A stretch of DNA of 42,465 nucleotides, taken from Paulinella micropora (lineage: Eukaryota > Cercozoa > Imbricatea > Euglyphida). Each line of letters opens with the position of its first letter. Position 1 is the stretch's first letter. Below are positions 1 through 12,739 of the stretch, piece by piece. The position numbers and the translations under genes are program-made. The DNA lies in NCBI GenBank assembly GCA_009731375.1, contig BJOX01000072.1, forward strand, positions 1,027,209-1,069,673. The letters run 5' to 3'. The notes under the pieces were generated by a model. That model saw nothing but the letters and a program-made list of their open reading frames with translations. It ran no database searches and had not been told where the DNA came from.

Positions 1-199
1 GAACAGAAAGGTTAAGAGGAACAAAAGAGAAAGCAACTCGTGATAGAATACACACACGTACAAGTAGGTACACTCAACACGCACACACTCAACACGCACA
101 CACACACATACACACAACCAAAAACAGAAAAGAAAAAAAAAAGAAAAAAAAATTGTCCCTACGTCTTTCTCTTTTCTTTCTTGTATTAAACCTTGCTTA

Positions 200-204
200 C
201 TGTA

Positions 205-263
<59 letters not shown>

Positions 264-413
264 GTAAATAAGTTAATTAATTAATTAATAAATTAATTAA
301 TTAATTAATTAATTAATTAATTAATTAATTAGTAAATAAATAAATAAATAAATTAATAAATAAATAAATGAATAAATAAATAAATAAATAAATAAATAAA
401 AATAAATTAAGAA

Positions 414-474
<61 letters not shown>

Positions 475-490
475 TGTATGTATGTATGTA
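200..490. repeat. (TAAA)n/(TTAA)n/(TAA)n/(TATG)n compound microsatellite
   Basis: Tetranucleotide TAAA repeats grade into TTAA, then a pure TAA tract at about 417-472, then a short TATG run. Bases 1-199 before it are AC-rich and A-rich low-complexity sequence with no gene visible. Ile-, Leu- and Tyr-rich ORFs over this tract are translation artefacts of the repeat. Confidence 0.95.
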
Positions 491-658
491 TCGTCTGCCA
501 ATTGCTGAGCCAAAAGGCCATGTGCATCCAGTCCTCCATTCCATAAGGAAAGTTTCCACACCAATCGGTGGAATAAAGGAAGTGACGGCATAGAACATTA
601 CTCTAGGAGCTTTATACCAATCAGGCCATGGAAAGGGACCGATGGCCTATGTACTCCC
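491..658 (+). repeat. Unique island with a (TAA)n tail, possible non-LTR retroelement 3' end
   Basis: About 170 bases of complex sequence lie between microsatellites and run directly into TAATAATAA at 658. A unique segment ending abruptly in a (TAA)n tract is what 3' ends of some LINE-type elements (for example I-clade) and their SINE partners look like. No reverse transcriptase domain is visible. The call rests only on the tail and position; plain unique DNA between two unrelated microsatellites is the alternative. Confidence 0.3.
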
Positions 659-678
659 TAATAATAATAATAGTAGTA

Positions 679-757
<79 letters not shown>

Positions 758-868
758 TAATAATAACAATAATAACAATAATAGCAATAATAATAGTAAT
801 AATGAAACTTGAAAAAAGTAAATTAAATATCGTTAATAAATGAATAAATAAATAAATCAATAAATCAA

Positions 869-939
<71 letters not shown>

Positions 940-972
940 ATGAATGAATAAATGAATGAATAAATAAATGAA

Positions 973-1027
<55 letters not shown>

Positions 1028-1169
1028 AATAAATAAAATAAATAAATAAATAAATAAATAAAATAAAATAAATAAAATAAATAAATTAATTAATTAATTA
1101 ATAAATTAATTAATTAATAAAAAATAAATAAATAAATAAATAAGTAAATAAATATTAATAGTAATAATC

Positions 1170-1229
<60 letters not shown>

Positions 1230-1276
1230 GTAATAATAATAGTAATAATAATAGTAATAATAATAATAATAATAAT
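658..1276. repeat. (TAA)n / (TAAA)n / (TAA)n compound microsatellite
   Basis: TAA repeats at about 658-800, TAAA repeats with TGAA and TTAA variants at 836-1150, then TAA again to 1276. No coding potential beyond homopolymeric peptides. Confidence 0.95.
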
Positions 1277-2177
<901 letters not shown>

Positions 2178-2233
2178 TCATCATCATCATCATAATACCT
2201 AAACCACCTTCCAACGTTTGCTTTCTGCTCCAC

Positions 2234-2907
<674 letters not shown>

Positions 2908-2909
2908 GT

Positions 2910-3160
2910 ACAACTACTCAGACTGTTGCTGTTACTTGAAGTCTAGCGATTGTGTTAATGCATGTACAGATATACATTCCTGACGCTTTTAATTTGGCAG
3001 TTGTATTCACATTTCTGTCGCACGCCATCATCAGATTCAGCAAGTGTCCTTAGAGACTGTATGTGTTCATGGTTGCATGCGGCTAAGATTGCTCAGTTCT
3101 GAACTGGCTTGGCGGCCACTGCTCGACCAGTTCAACTTGGTGAACTTGCATTTTCCGTCC
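2910..3160. other. Unannotated spacer between trinucleotide array and MITE
   Basis: Complex single-copy-looking sequence. No ORF over 90 codons, no RNA gene and no repeat internal to this window was recognised. Confidence 0.5.
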
Positions 3161-3162
3161 AG

Positions 3163-3389
3163 GAGAAGTTCTTTGTCCTGAACCACAATCAGCCATGATT
3201 TCAAACTCTTCGTTCTCAGCCGGTTCTGATCTCGAGGGCTTGTGTAGCGGCTCATTTGAAAGCTCAGTCTCATCAAGAGCCTTCTAATGAGCAACAACAC
3301 AGGTTGTAGATGCAAATATTGACTGAGATCACTCCGACGGCGAAGCGCATGAAGTCATTGTTCGTTGTACTTAAGAAATAGGAACTTCT
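3163..3389 (+). mobile_element. MITE-like non-autonomous element, copy 1
   Basis: This segment is the reverse complement, with scattered substitutions and a short indel, of 28686-28899. Its ends are imperfect terminal inverted repeats built on GAGAAnTTCCT. In copy 2 both ends are flanked by TA, the insertion duplication typical of Tc1/mariner-derived (Stowaway-like) MITEs. In copy 1 the right flank is TA but the left is AG, so the duplication is degraded. There is no transposase coding capacity. Length (about 215-230 bp) and two inverted copies 25 kb apart support a small DNA transposon. Confidence 0.65.
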
Positions 3390-3391
3390 TA

Positions 3392-3984
3392 GGACTGCCA
3401 GTGGAACTCCAGTCATATTGTCTCGCAATCCTATTATGTCACAAGTTCAAGTTCATCCTTTTTAAGTTCTCTACTTACTATATAATTTTCGTGTCTTTTC
3501 CAACTTATTTTTTACTTTTGTTACGCTTTTTACGTATTTTTGTCAACAATCCGTTTCCGTAGCCTTCAGCGAACCGGTTGGGCCGTGCTACCTATATGTG
3601 AAAAACCCTGGGCTGACGGCATACGATTGCTATTTCTCATAATGTGACCGAAACCGCTTCTCGGAAGCAACTCAGCACAACAATTCTCACAAAAGGCATA
3701 TTATACGATGCAGTGTCTTTGAGCAAGACTCGAAAGGGAGCGAGGGTCGAACGATCGGTCCTTTGATCTTTCATGTTTTCCGAGTCTGATTGAACATTTG
3801 GTCACAGTTATTAAATATAATAATAAAACTTGTGACTAGATGTACCGGGGGCCGTGCCAACCTCCGTGCCAATACTACGGCATTATATATTAAAAACCCA
3901 CATATGCCACTTTGATTAGCTACTGATTCAAGAGAACCAATGATTTTTCCTACTTCACCGGGCCGGCGTGATGATGAAGTCACT
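3392..3984. other. Unique spacer with a 41-bp motif shared with 34789-34829
   Basis: No convincing gene. Bases 3733-3773 are an exact reverse complement of 34789-34829, and weaker similarity continues about 15-20 bases beyond. The motif contains GGTCGAACGATC, which loosely resembles a pol III B box, but no tRNA cloverleaf can be folded around it by eye. Confidence 0.5.
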
Positions 3985-3988
3985 AGTA

Positions 3989-4669
3989 TATCGGAATGAC
4001 TGCCGTACCGGACCAAAACATTAACATTGTGTTTAACTTTCTTCAACTTTTTACTTCAAGTTTACACTTCTATTTTTAGATCCGTTACTTCATTTTTCCG
4101 TCTATTTATCAACTGTCATAACTGTAGTTGTTACGTTTTCAACTGCAGTTAACAGATCAATTTATTTCCCTTTAACAGATAGTTTTTCTGGAAAAACTTG
4201 TGGAGAGTGACTATAGCCTTTTTCCCATATTTGAAACTTTTATTCCTTGGACCGCTTTTTCCGGTCTCCAGTCATAACTTTATTTCCTTGGAGTGTGTTT
4301 TCCGGTTTCCAGTCAACACTCCAAGTAAAATGGTAAAACAAGTCAGATAGGTTAGCTAAAGTGTTAATACTTAACATATTTTCCTTTATTTTTCTCAGAC
4401 CAACTTGAACAACTCAAACTGCAACACAAGACGTGTAGCATTTGAATTCTATTCGTTAGTTCTCAGACTTCAAGTTTGCATTGTTTCGCAAGGGACAAGT
4501 AGTCTGTCAAGCAAGCAGTGTACCGTAAATAAACTGGAATTGACCATCCCAGCGTCTTTTGATACCTTCCCTGTTCTCGGAAGTATTTTGAGATCAAATG
4601 ACAGCTGTGTGTGTATTCATTTGAATGCCGGTTGGTAATTTCCTCACAGGAGGGTAGTCAAGACTTACA
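3989..4669 (+). repeat. 5' LTR of the outer retrotransposon
   Basis: About 681 bp, alignable almost throughout with 15797-16405 plus 26361-26460. It begins TATCGGAATGAC (3' copy TAACGGAATGAC) and ends GACTTACA. The start is probably a decayed TGTCGG, because the inner element's LTR begins TGTCGG and both families end TTACA. Cis-elements for transcription cannot be assigned. Similarity to the 3' copy stops at 4669-4670, which fixes the right boundary. Confidence 0.88.
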
Positions 4670-5064
4670 ATTCGAATTTCCCTTTATTTTTGGAAGAGTC
4701 ACACTTAGTGTGTCCTGTGCACAGCTCGAATTGGGGAACACCTACCTGCTTCTGGAATCACCAACAGCGAGCAAGCTCAAGGTCTGCCATTACACCCACA
4801 CGGGACAGCTAGCTCACCTGTCTTTGAGTGGCCGGTCATGGTGACCGTTGTTCATGTTCACCACACGCAGAGAGGACTTGTACCATGTATTCAAGTCTTG
4901 TTCAAGTCTTGTTCAAGTCTGTTCAAGTCTGTTCAAGTCCCTTACATACATAGGACAGTCCCACAAGCAAGCCCCATCGAGTAGCAACCAACCCTAAAGG
5001 TCACCTTTGCAAATTCCAGACCTGTTTGCTACATCGTGGATCTTCTACGTTCAGGTGTGACGAA
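4670..5064 (+). other. 5' leader of outer element with GTTCAAGTCT tandem repeats
   Basis: Untranslated leader between LTR and the first long ORF. Five copies of a 10-12 bp unit (T)GTTCAAGTCT run from about 4889 to 4939. No canonical tRNA-complementary primer-binding site starting TGG follows the LTR directly. The sequence after the LTR is ATTCGAATTTCCC, so either the primer is unusual or the site has decayed. Confidence 0.5.
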
Positions 5065-6102
5065 ATGAGCCTTCCAGCCTCATTTCCTCGCCCCAATTAC
5101 GACCTGGTCAGTCAGGAAGTCTACCACCGAGAGGAATGCCTCAACATCTCTCGTACGCTGCGCACCAACCTCAAGGTCCCCTTCATAGACACCTACAGGA
5201 AGGCCCTCAAGGACGGCTCGACCAAGAAGCTCTCGCCCCAGACGGACGGAATCAGTCGCGCCCACTTCATTAAGGTCGTACTAATGACTTTAAATAAGGA
5301 CCTCTGCCCCCTCTTAGCGAAAGCAGTAAAGGACTGCCTTCTCAATCTGGAGGAGGAGCCTTTTCTCCCCATGCAGCCCCTTGAGCAGATGGTGGATTAT
5401 TGGTTGGACCCATCCACTTTCCACAAGCGGACCGCGTATAGGGGTGAGAGAGACCTTGCGAAAAAGGTCAGTTGGGTTCTGTCCCCGGACAACGTCCCCA
5501 GCTCCATACGCTACGTGACGATTCCGGCACCAGCGGCCACGGCGGCTCCTACCATGGGCCCAACTCGCCCCCCGCTGGCAGGAGCAACGACTACGACTAC
5601 GACTACGACTACGACCACGGCTACAGCTAAGGCAGCGACGATGCCTCCGGCTACGGCGGCAGCATCGTCATCGCGCTTCATGGATGCCCCCGCCCCGGTA
5701 AGGTTCCCCCCAACTGGCTCCCAACGCTTTGGTGGCCCCATTACAGCCTTCCCAGGTCGGCCCTCTCGCCCTTCAGGAAGTAGTTTGGGCCCCATAGGCG
5801 GGTCAGAGGCACAGCGTTCTCTGTTTTCCCGACCGAGACCGGCTGCTGACGGGGCATTTTCCCCACTAGCATCAGAGTATGGTTCATCCCCGACTCCGAG
5901 GTTTTCTCAACGGAGCCCAAGCTTCCCGGGATCATTCGCCTCCCCTTCGGACTCCCGGTACGAAGACAGCGGCGCGCTTTTTGTCTCCCCATACGGAAGG
6001 GTAGTCGAGGAGGAAGAAAAGTCGAAAGGCCCTGTGTTCTCTTTCTCTCCAGAGCGAGGGGCAGAGCCAGCCGTCACGTACCCGGAATGGTATACGCTTT
6101 AG
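5065..6102 (+). CDS. Outer element, N-terminal gag-like ORF
   Basis: An open frame starts at ATG 5026, with a second in-frame ATG at 5065 that I prefer because the first 13 residues look non-conserved. The N-terminal half (to about residue 170) is a plausible folded domain with helical, charged sequence. The second half is Pro/Ser/Thr/Ala-rich low complexity with an ACG/ACT codon repeat near 5589-5620 that encodes poly-Thr. The position right after the LTR leader and the lack of enzyme motifs suggest a structural (Gag or pre-Gag) protein. I do not recognise a named family. It ends at TAG 6102, and a new frame opens 17 bases later. Confidence 0.55.
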   Translation: MSLPASFPRPNYDLVSQEVYHREECLNISRTLRTNLKVPFIDTYRKALKDGSTKKLSPQTDGISRAHFIKVVLMTLNKDLCPLLAKAVKDCLLNLEEEPFLPMQPLEQMVDYWLDPSTFHKRTAYRGERDLAKKVSWVLSPDNVPSSIRYVTIPAPAATAAPTMGPTRPPLAGATTTTTTTTTTTATAKAATMPPATAAASSSRFMDAPAPVRFPPTGSQRFGGPITAFPGRPSRPSGSSLGPIGGSEAQRSLFSRPRPAADGAFSPLASEYGSSPTPRFSQRSPSFPGSFASPSDSRYEDSGALFVSPYGRVVEEEEKSKGPVFSFSPERGAEPAVTYPEWYTL

Positions 6103-6118
6103 TGGCAGCACCGTCCTT

Positions 6119-7227
6119 ATGATGGTTGCGCCATTTGAGTCTGTTACCGAACGGAACCAACGCCGCATGCGGGAGATCAAAAAGCTTAAGTTCGACCACG
6201 TATCATTAGGATACACCTTGCGCCTGTTTCTTTCCAATCTTTCCCTTTTTATGACCCAGTCTGAGGCCGAGATCTTCCTCAACGCGTGGTCGGCAAGAAC
6301 TTCTTCCAAAGTCTCCTACATGAAGTCTCTGCAACTCTTGCCATGGATCTGGCTGGACTACCGAGTAGACTCACGATGGAAAATCGACATCGTCTACGAC
6401 GTTACTAAGCCTTTCGGCCGAGTTACAGGAATGACATGAAGAGACGGTCGAAAGAGAACTTTGCCAATTATATCACGCGCTTACAGAAGCTCTTCAGGCA
6501 GCTGCAGAACGAAGGCCTTGTGGCCGAGGAATCCCATAAGTATGAGGTAGCCCAGCGATGTGTCTCCCCTATGGAGATACAGCACATAGAAGCCCTGCAG
6601 ATAGAAAGGAAGAAGCGAGGCATTGCGCCGACACGCACTTTTGAAGAGATGAGGTACCTCATCCTCAAGGCTAACCCGCGTAGCTTGACGGATTGGGATC
6701 CCAAGATGATCCTGACGGCACCGGAATCCGACCACGGCCGGCGCCCCCCTCGTAAGGAGAGGGCCAAGGAGAGCACGAGGAAGCAAAGAACCAAATGGCC
6801 CTGTGACATCACCTCGGGTAGTCAGCTGCAGGTCGTGGCGAGGCAAGCTCCGACGTCCCATCAGCAGAACAAGCCGAAGTCTGGCCCGGGCCCGGACCAA
6901 CGCAAGGGCTCTGCACCTTCGAGTTCGTCCGGCGGGCGTACAGCCAAGACTGCACGCTTTTCTGGGGCCAACGCGATCAAGATCGCCAAGCCGGCATACG
7001 TCTCTACATCCAAGTCCTCCCTACAAGAGGCTGGGATGAGATTTACCTCTACATCTCCCAGCATGTTGCCCTGTGAGCGGATATTCTACTTGGCACTGCC
7101 CTTATCATGCAGACCAACATATCCACGGATGCCCTTTTCACCCGTATGGCAGCTGGCCAACAGTGGCCGGCCGTGCCGACACGGGCGGAGGACGAACAAA
7201 TCCTTTTGGACGAGTTCGAGATCCTGA
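6119..7227 (+). pseudogene. Outer element, gag capsid/nucleocapsid-like region (two overlapping frames)
   Basis: Two frames, 6119-6439 and 6436-7227, overlap by ATGA, so one indel or programmed shift would join them. The stretch around 6440-6700 (NYITRLQKLFRQLQNEGLV and following) resembles the helical capsid region of Ty3/Gypsy Gag, where similar 'F..Y..RL..L...L' patterns occur. After about 6720 it becomes basic and Pro/Ser/Lys-rich, as expected for an RNA-binding tail, but no CCHC zinc knuckle is present. Frame switching plus the later stops argue that it is decayed. Confidence 0.5.
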
Positions 7228-7374
7228 CCCCGCCCCGACAGCCCAGCGGGACTGTCAATCAGGTTTTGCGAAGCAGGACAATCCAAGGCACAACCAGGTG
7301 CTAGCGTTACATCGCCCGCTCTCTCGAACGTCACGTCTCCTAGCGCACTACTTTCTCCTCCAAGACCGACTCAG

Positions 7375-7863
7375 TTGGAGAGGGAGATTATAGTGATAGA
7401 TGACACGCCCCCGGCGGCGACATCGTCGTCAGGGACACCGGCGCGTCAAACCGCTACGCCTGTACCCCTATCGCAAGCTAGCTCCTCATCGTCCTCTTTG
7501 CCACGATCACTTCCACCCTTAGCCCAGCAATCTCCTATACCAGGAATGCCACAATTTTGGACACAGGGATCACAGCGATCATTGGGATTTTCTCTCATGT
7601 CCTGCCGCTATGGCTCTATCTCCCCTAACGCAGCTCGAACCTTCCCACAAGGAGATTTGAATTTGACTAACCTTCAGCTCATAGTGGTCCGAGGCCGCGC
7701 TATAACGGATACTGGCATGAGACAACTCAACCAGGAAAGACCCTACAACTCCACGGAGAGCGGGTCTATCAACCCCGGGTCGAAGAAAAAATATCATGCA
7801 CCCAGTAGGACCACGCATGGTTACACGCACACATGTCGAGTTCGAGAGAGATATGCACCGTGA
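7375..7863 (+). pseudogene. Outer element, Pro/Ser-rich coding remnant
   Basis: An open frame of 162 codons starting with a non-ATG codon. It is Pro/Ser/Thr-rich in the first two thirds, then mixed. It lies between the gag-like region and the unknown reading frames. No domain is recognised. It is probably part of the same original reading frame as its neighbours, now split by indels. Confidence 0.35.
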
Positions 7864-10800
7864 GGGCAAAAGCATACCAGCTGTCCCGCAAATAGGAGGT
7901 GCGGTTTGGAAGGACGTTTATAATGACAGGAAGTCACTGTTCATTATTCAAAGCCCGATTGTCCGCCTCCGCCCCTATTGGGAAGATCTCGTCCAATTCG
8001 GTCAGCACATTAAAATGCAACCATCGTTGCTACTATTACCTGTCTTACCTCATCCGGGTCCATGGAATCTACGAGGACCCGTCTTTTGACGATCCAGGCA
8101 ATATCACTAGTGCGACACCGACTCGAGATCCGCGAGGACGGTGGGTATGAAATCCCGCTTCATGGCGGCCACATACATCTAGATCGGTGCTTCTCATAGC
8201 TCCGTCAATTGACAAGATATGAGGACATGCACCAACATAGTTACGTAGCCACACGCTTTTCCTCGAGCCAGCTGATTAGATCAGTAGCATACGTAGCCCC
8301 TAGAATCCAACAGGCTAAGGTGTAAGCCCGGATTTCCCTACGTCAGTTGCCGGAAATCATGGCACCAGTCAACCAAAGAGACCGAATATTCCTCGACAAC
8401 AAGGGATATATCGCGCCTTATATTGGCCCAGGTTACATTGACTGTCAAGTCGTTCAGGCCTTTATAGGTGTCACTATGAAACCCATGAACACCTGCCATC
8501 AGGAGCGTGACCTCGGCCTTTCCCAACCCGAGGATGTCCTCCTGTCAGAATGCATCGTTTTTGTTCCTTGCTTGCAAGGACCAGCCCCCATACAAACCAA
8601 CCCCCATGATGATTGGATGTGCATCGAGAAACGCACCGAAGTAGATGCGCATCACGATCGCTTTGTCAAAAACCCTGCGATAACTCACCACTGCAACATC
8701 CAGTACGTCGAAACGAACCGTACCCCGCAACATAGTAGGTTGCTGAACGTTGGTATTGCCGGCCATGGTTATGAATCGGACCCCACTGACGATGTTTCAC
8801 CATCCGCCGGTTTGGGGACGATCCAGAGCTCAATTGGCCTCAATTCTGGCTTTTGGGTTGGACCAGGAAGACCCCATATCCGATACCCTGCTTTTCAGGC
8901 ATTACATATCATACTCGCACGAACGGCCATATGGTTTCATGGGCCACCTATCAGGACTCTACCCGGGACATGGAGGACAGAGTGTGTCTCAGCAGATTAT
9001 GAACCACGTAGTCCCATTTCCATGGTCCCACACTGTATCGGTGCAACCGGTACGATCAAGGGGGAGCATAGGACGGCATGATGAAGACTATCTCGGCTGC
9101 CCTATTTTCGTACGATACCATTTTGCCTTCGAGCACTTATGGCAGTGGTTTGCATGTCTCTACTATCTTTTTCGATTGCCATCGAATTCTGCCATAAGAT
9201 ACTGCACACACCCACATGATATCAAGCGATCTATCGGATTTTCACGCCCGAATTTCTCCTTTTTCGCGGATCTGCCGGCGAACTATTTCGCAAACATGGA
9301 CATGACAATTTGTTATACGGACAAATATCATCCCATCCCGACAGACCAGTGGGATGTAAGTCCCAATCCGGGCATGCTCGCGCGCCTCTTAACTGATAAG
9401 CAGGACAGAGAAATACTGGAGCAAAAGCTGAACCTGTTAAATCAACCTTCCTTATTTATGGAAGCGCGATGGACCAGGGGTATAGACACTTTAGCCCCGG
9501 TACAGGACTATCTTTTTCGGAATCTGCCTTCTTCAGCACACGACCAGAAGTGGTACTGTACAACCATAGCCAATGTCCCCTTTTTCATACAGGTGCAGAC
9601 AGAGGTGCGGGCACTGCAGCATATGCTCAACACGCCGGCTTACGAGGAAACCCAGGTCGTATTGCACCCAAGCACGTATTCACCTTGTCTTGCAGACATC
9701 TTGAATCCGTATTCGAGGGCACTGCTGGCCAAAGGCTACCCCTATGGTGTCCCATCCATACAGGACGAAATGGATATCAAGGAAACGATACCAAACATCG
9801 TGCGTCTCGATCTCGCCTCGACCTATGTTGGCACTCGGGTAGACCTCCGGGATTCACGTGATATAGCGGCCTATCTAAACCTTCCGCTAGTCCCCGTTGA
9901 TCTTGGTTGGGAGTCAGTCTCTTCCTGGAACACACATTGCCGTCTCGAGTTTGCGATGCTCCACAACATCATCCTTCCCCAAGACACGGAAATGTTTTCC
10001 ACGAACGAACAACTTCCCCCTGCTCCGGAAACTGGAAGGCCGGAGACGACCTATCCGGTCATCACGCTCTCCGAGAATCCGGGCTTACGATGGAAACTCA
10101 GAGCTCGGCAGGATCCCACCCCTTCGCCCTTTTCACCGGCTGCCCCCACATCGTTATCGCAGGCACCATCGACATACTTGCCACCATCACCACCGACGAC
10201 ATACTTTTCATCATCGTCATCATCGTCATCATCGTCATCATCGTCATCATCGTCATCATCGTCTTCAGCACCCTCACAGGGTCCTCACACACTTCCTTCC
10301 GCGGTGTCAGCCGTGGAAGGAGCGCATGCTATACGATTTACAATCACAGGTCCTAGATCTCTTCGGCCGACGCGACGCTTCTGGGGATTTCAGATCCCTT
10401 CCTCACGCGCCACCCGGAAGCAGCTGGAGGAAGGGTCTCCGTCTGACCGCATCTCTTTTTCTCCGCGCATTTCATCCCGCTCGAATCCACGCGGCCTCTC
10501 ATCCGCTGATTCGAGATCACAGCGGCGATTGGAATATAGTAGAGCGCGAGATGAGGAAGAGGAAGAGCTAGAGGAATATGAACGTCAAGGACGTAGCGGC
10601 AAGGATGAAATAAAAACTCTCCGCCCGCCGACGAAGACGCGGATACCGGCAGAGATCGTTCCAGCAAGACGATACGCCGGAAATTCAAGAAGCCCAAGAC
10701 CAGCTGCCAGCCCGACCGACGGCGACGACGCAGTCACGACGACGACTACAAAGACGGCTCCTCATCCTCCTCTTTTTCATCTTCTTCTTCATCTTCGTCC

Positions 10801-10936
10801 TCCAGCTCTGCTCCTGCCCCGAGCGCAACATCGGGTAACCGGACGACAGATAAGCAGGAGAAGACCGAGGATAAGAATAAGAACAAGGAGCGGAGCAAAG
10901 CCCACAAGGTACGCACATGGCACTATCATGCAGTAG
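7796..10936 (+). pseudogene. Outer element, large unrecognised coding region between gag and pol
   Basis: About 3.1 kb with protein-like composition is spread over at least three frames: 7796-8089, 7899-8150, 8347-9081, and 8750-10936 (728 codons). The best-preserved stretch (about 9090-9990) has balanced composition and many Trp, Tyr and Cys residues, unlike low-complexity Gag. From 10050 it is Pro/Ser-rich, including a TCATCG repeat (10207-10262) encoding poly-Ser, followed by an Arg/Lys-rich region. One hydrophobic patch (near 9130-9185) is too short and polar for a confident membrane segment. The position between gag and protease is unusual for an accessory ORF. I cannot assign a function. 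Confidence 0.5.
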
Positions 10937-10971
10937 CCTATGACCGCCAAGGTAGACGATACCTTCGGACT

Positions 10972-11573
10972 GTGTCACAAGGTGAACGCAAGCCCATACG
11001 CTCTCAACACCAAGCACAACAGCAGCGTATGCGACAGGCCATGATCCATGGCTGGAAAAACCCGGTCCAGAGATGGACTACGGGTATTCCGGTTCGGAGA
11101 AATGCACCCCGAAGCACACTGCCAAGGCGCGGTCCGAGACGCGTGCGGAGCGAGCCTAGCCTGCCCCGAACTGCTTACAGCCGACCCCAGAACCTAGTTC
11201 CGGAAACGCGCAGCAATGTGTATGCACCACGCGCAACCCATCTCCTGCAACAAAACACGCAACGTGTACCATCCCACTCGATGCTTATGCTTCGAACATT
11301 GGCTGGGTTACAATGTCAATCGCCCCCTTCTCCGGGACAGCTGCGCTTCCGACCACACTCCCCTCAACATGAGCCGGAGACGTGCAGGACGCAGTGACAA
11401 CCCACGGAGCAGTATCCAAATCCTATCAAACCCCATATTGTGGCCCAGCTAATGTTACCGCATGACAGGGAACATCCCTCGATTAGCGGTCTAGACTGGC
11501 TCTCTATGAATATGACCCAGGTATTTTACTCGTCACACCAGATGACATCACAGGCCTATTCCCAGACCCCGTT
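10972..11573 (+). pseudogene. Outer element, basic region and degraded aspartic protease
   Basis: An Arg/Gln-rich segment (about 10910-11200) reads as a nucleic-acid-binding tail. A retropepsin trace follows: one frame near 11270-11330 gives LDAYASN-G-W where DTGAS is expected, and a second frame near 11480 gives SGLDWLS, matching the (I/L)LGMDWL motif near the protease C-terminus. The two traces are in different frames and the catalytic triplet is altered, so no functional protease remains. The placement just upstream of reverse transcriptase is correct for Ty3/Gypsy. Confidence 0.45.
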
Positions 11574-12668
11574 TTGATGCTTTCAGAGCGATTATGCCGA
11601 CAATACCTAGACGAACAGAAGGAAAAGAAGGCCGAACCACCTAAACCCAAGTTCGGCCCGGATACTATTAGCTCCAACCTCACTCCCCCTCAGAAGAAAA
11701 GAGCGAAAGATTTTCTAGAGCGTTACAGCGACCGATTCCATGAAAAGGCTGGCTGTTTTACGCACACCGTTATCTCTTTGAAGCTACGTCCAGGCGCACA
11801 GCCTATTTGGGTTCCCTGCCCTAGATGGACGCCTGCTGTCAGAGAGTTCCTGACCCAGTGGGCAGACGAGATGCTCGCTACTGGCCGATATAGTTTTGCC
11901 TCTCCTAATTGTGAGTGGGCTACTAGACCGTGCCCTGTAGGCAAGTTTAACTCCCTCTTGCAGGATCATTTCAAAGGCATCCGCATGGTATTCGACTACC
12001 GCGCGGTTAACGACCTGCTCATCCTTCCGGTCCCCGGCCTTCCTAACCCCGATCATCACCGTGAGCTCTTCGCGGGATACAACTATCTCTCCGTGTTGGA
12101 CATGGTTGATGGTTTTCGCACCTGAAGATCGACCCTACAGACGGTAGCCGCGACATCCTCGCCGTATGGACTCCTCGTGGACTTCTAGTCCCCAATTATA
12201 TGACCGGCGCAGGGTATCCACCGCGCCCCTGGTGACTTCCAACGCGCAGTCGACAAGTCTTTTGGCCATCTCCCTTTTTGGGGTCAGGCGGCCGCAGCAT
12301 ACATCGACGACGTGCATCTGGCCCACGACGACTTCGACGTCCACATGGACCAGCTGGAAAAGCTCATGGAGGCTGCGGAGGCAGCCGGCTGTTACTTCGC
12401 CGCGGACAAGCTACGCATTGGCTACAATTCACTTCCCGTGCTCGGCAAAGTCTGCAGCAAGAAAGGCGTCGCCGCCGACACAAGCAAGATTGACGCGATC
12501 TTGAATATCTCTGAACCGCAGAACATCACCGAGGTCCGATCTATACTCGGTATGACCAACTTTATTCAGGCGCATAATATTATTCCTACTACTCTCGTTT
12601 GCTGGCGCCACTCTCCTATCTACTCAAGTCTACGAACGCCCGGCCTACGGGACCCAACCTTTTCCTGA
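11574..12668 (+). pseudogene. Outer element, reverse transcriptase split over three frames
   Basis: Frame 11574-12125 carries the N-terminal fingers/palm: the pattern R-x-VFDYRAVND (equivalent to RMCVDYRALN) and LSVLDMVDGF (equivalent to the first catalytic Asp, LDL-SGY). The next part (about 12124-12230) continues in another frame to a W-TPRGL equivalent. Frame 12312-12668 follows the YIDD box at 12300-12311 and the connection region. All key blocks are present and in order, but at least two frame changes and a TGA at 12123 interrupt them. This is an inactive polymerase remnant. Confidence 0.85.
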
Positions 12669-12739
12669 AAAAGAGAAGAAATGCTTCGCAAAGCTCAAGC
12701 GTGTCCTGACAACGCTACTGATCCGCCAAGTACAACAAG

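Noticed and set aside
3733-3773. tRNA gene around the GGTCGAACGATC motif
   Set aside because: No acceptor, D or anticodon arms can be paired around it by eye in either copy.
7434-7448. DTGAS coding motif suggesting a protease
   Set aside because: It is in a frame that stops within about 14 codons downstream, lies far from reverse transcriptase, and sits in a Ser/Pro-coding region. The expected protease position with a GLDWL motif is near 11480.
8750-10936. Envelope glycoprotein in the outer element
   Set aside because: Located before rather than after pol, with no convincing signal peptide, transmembrane anchor or fusion-peptide-like segment.
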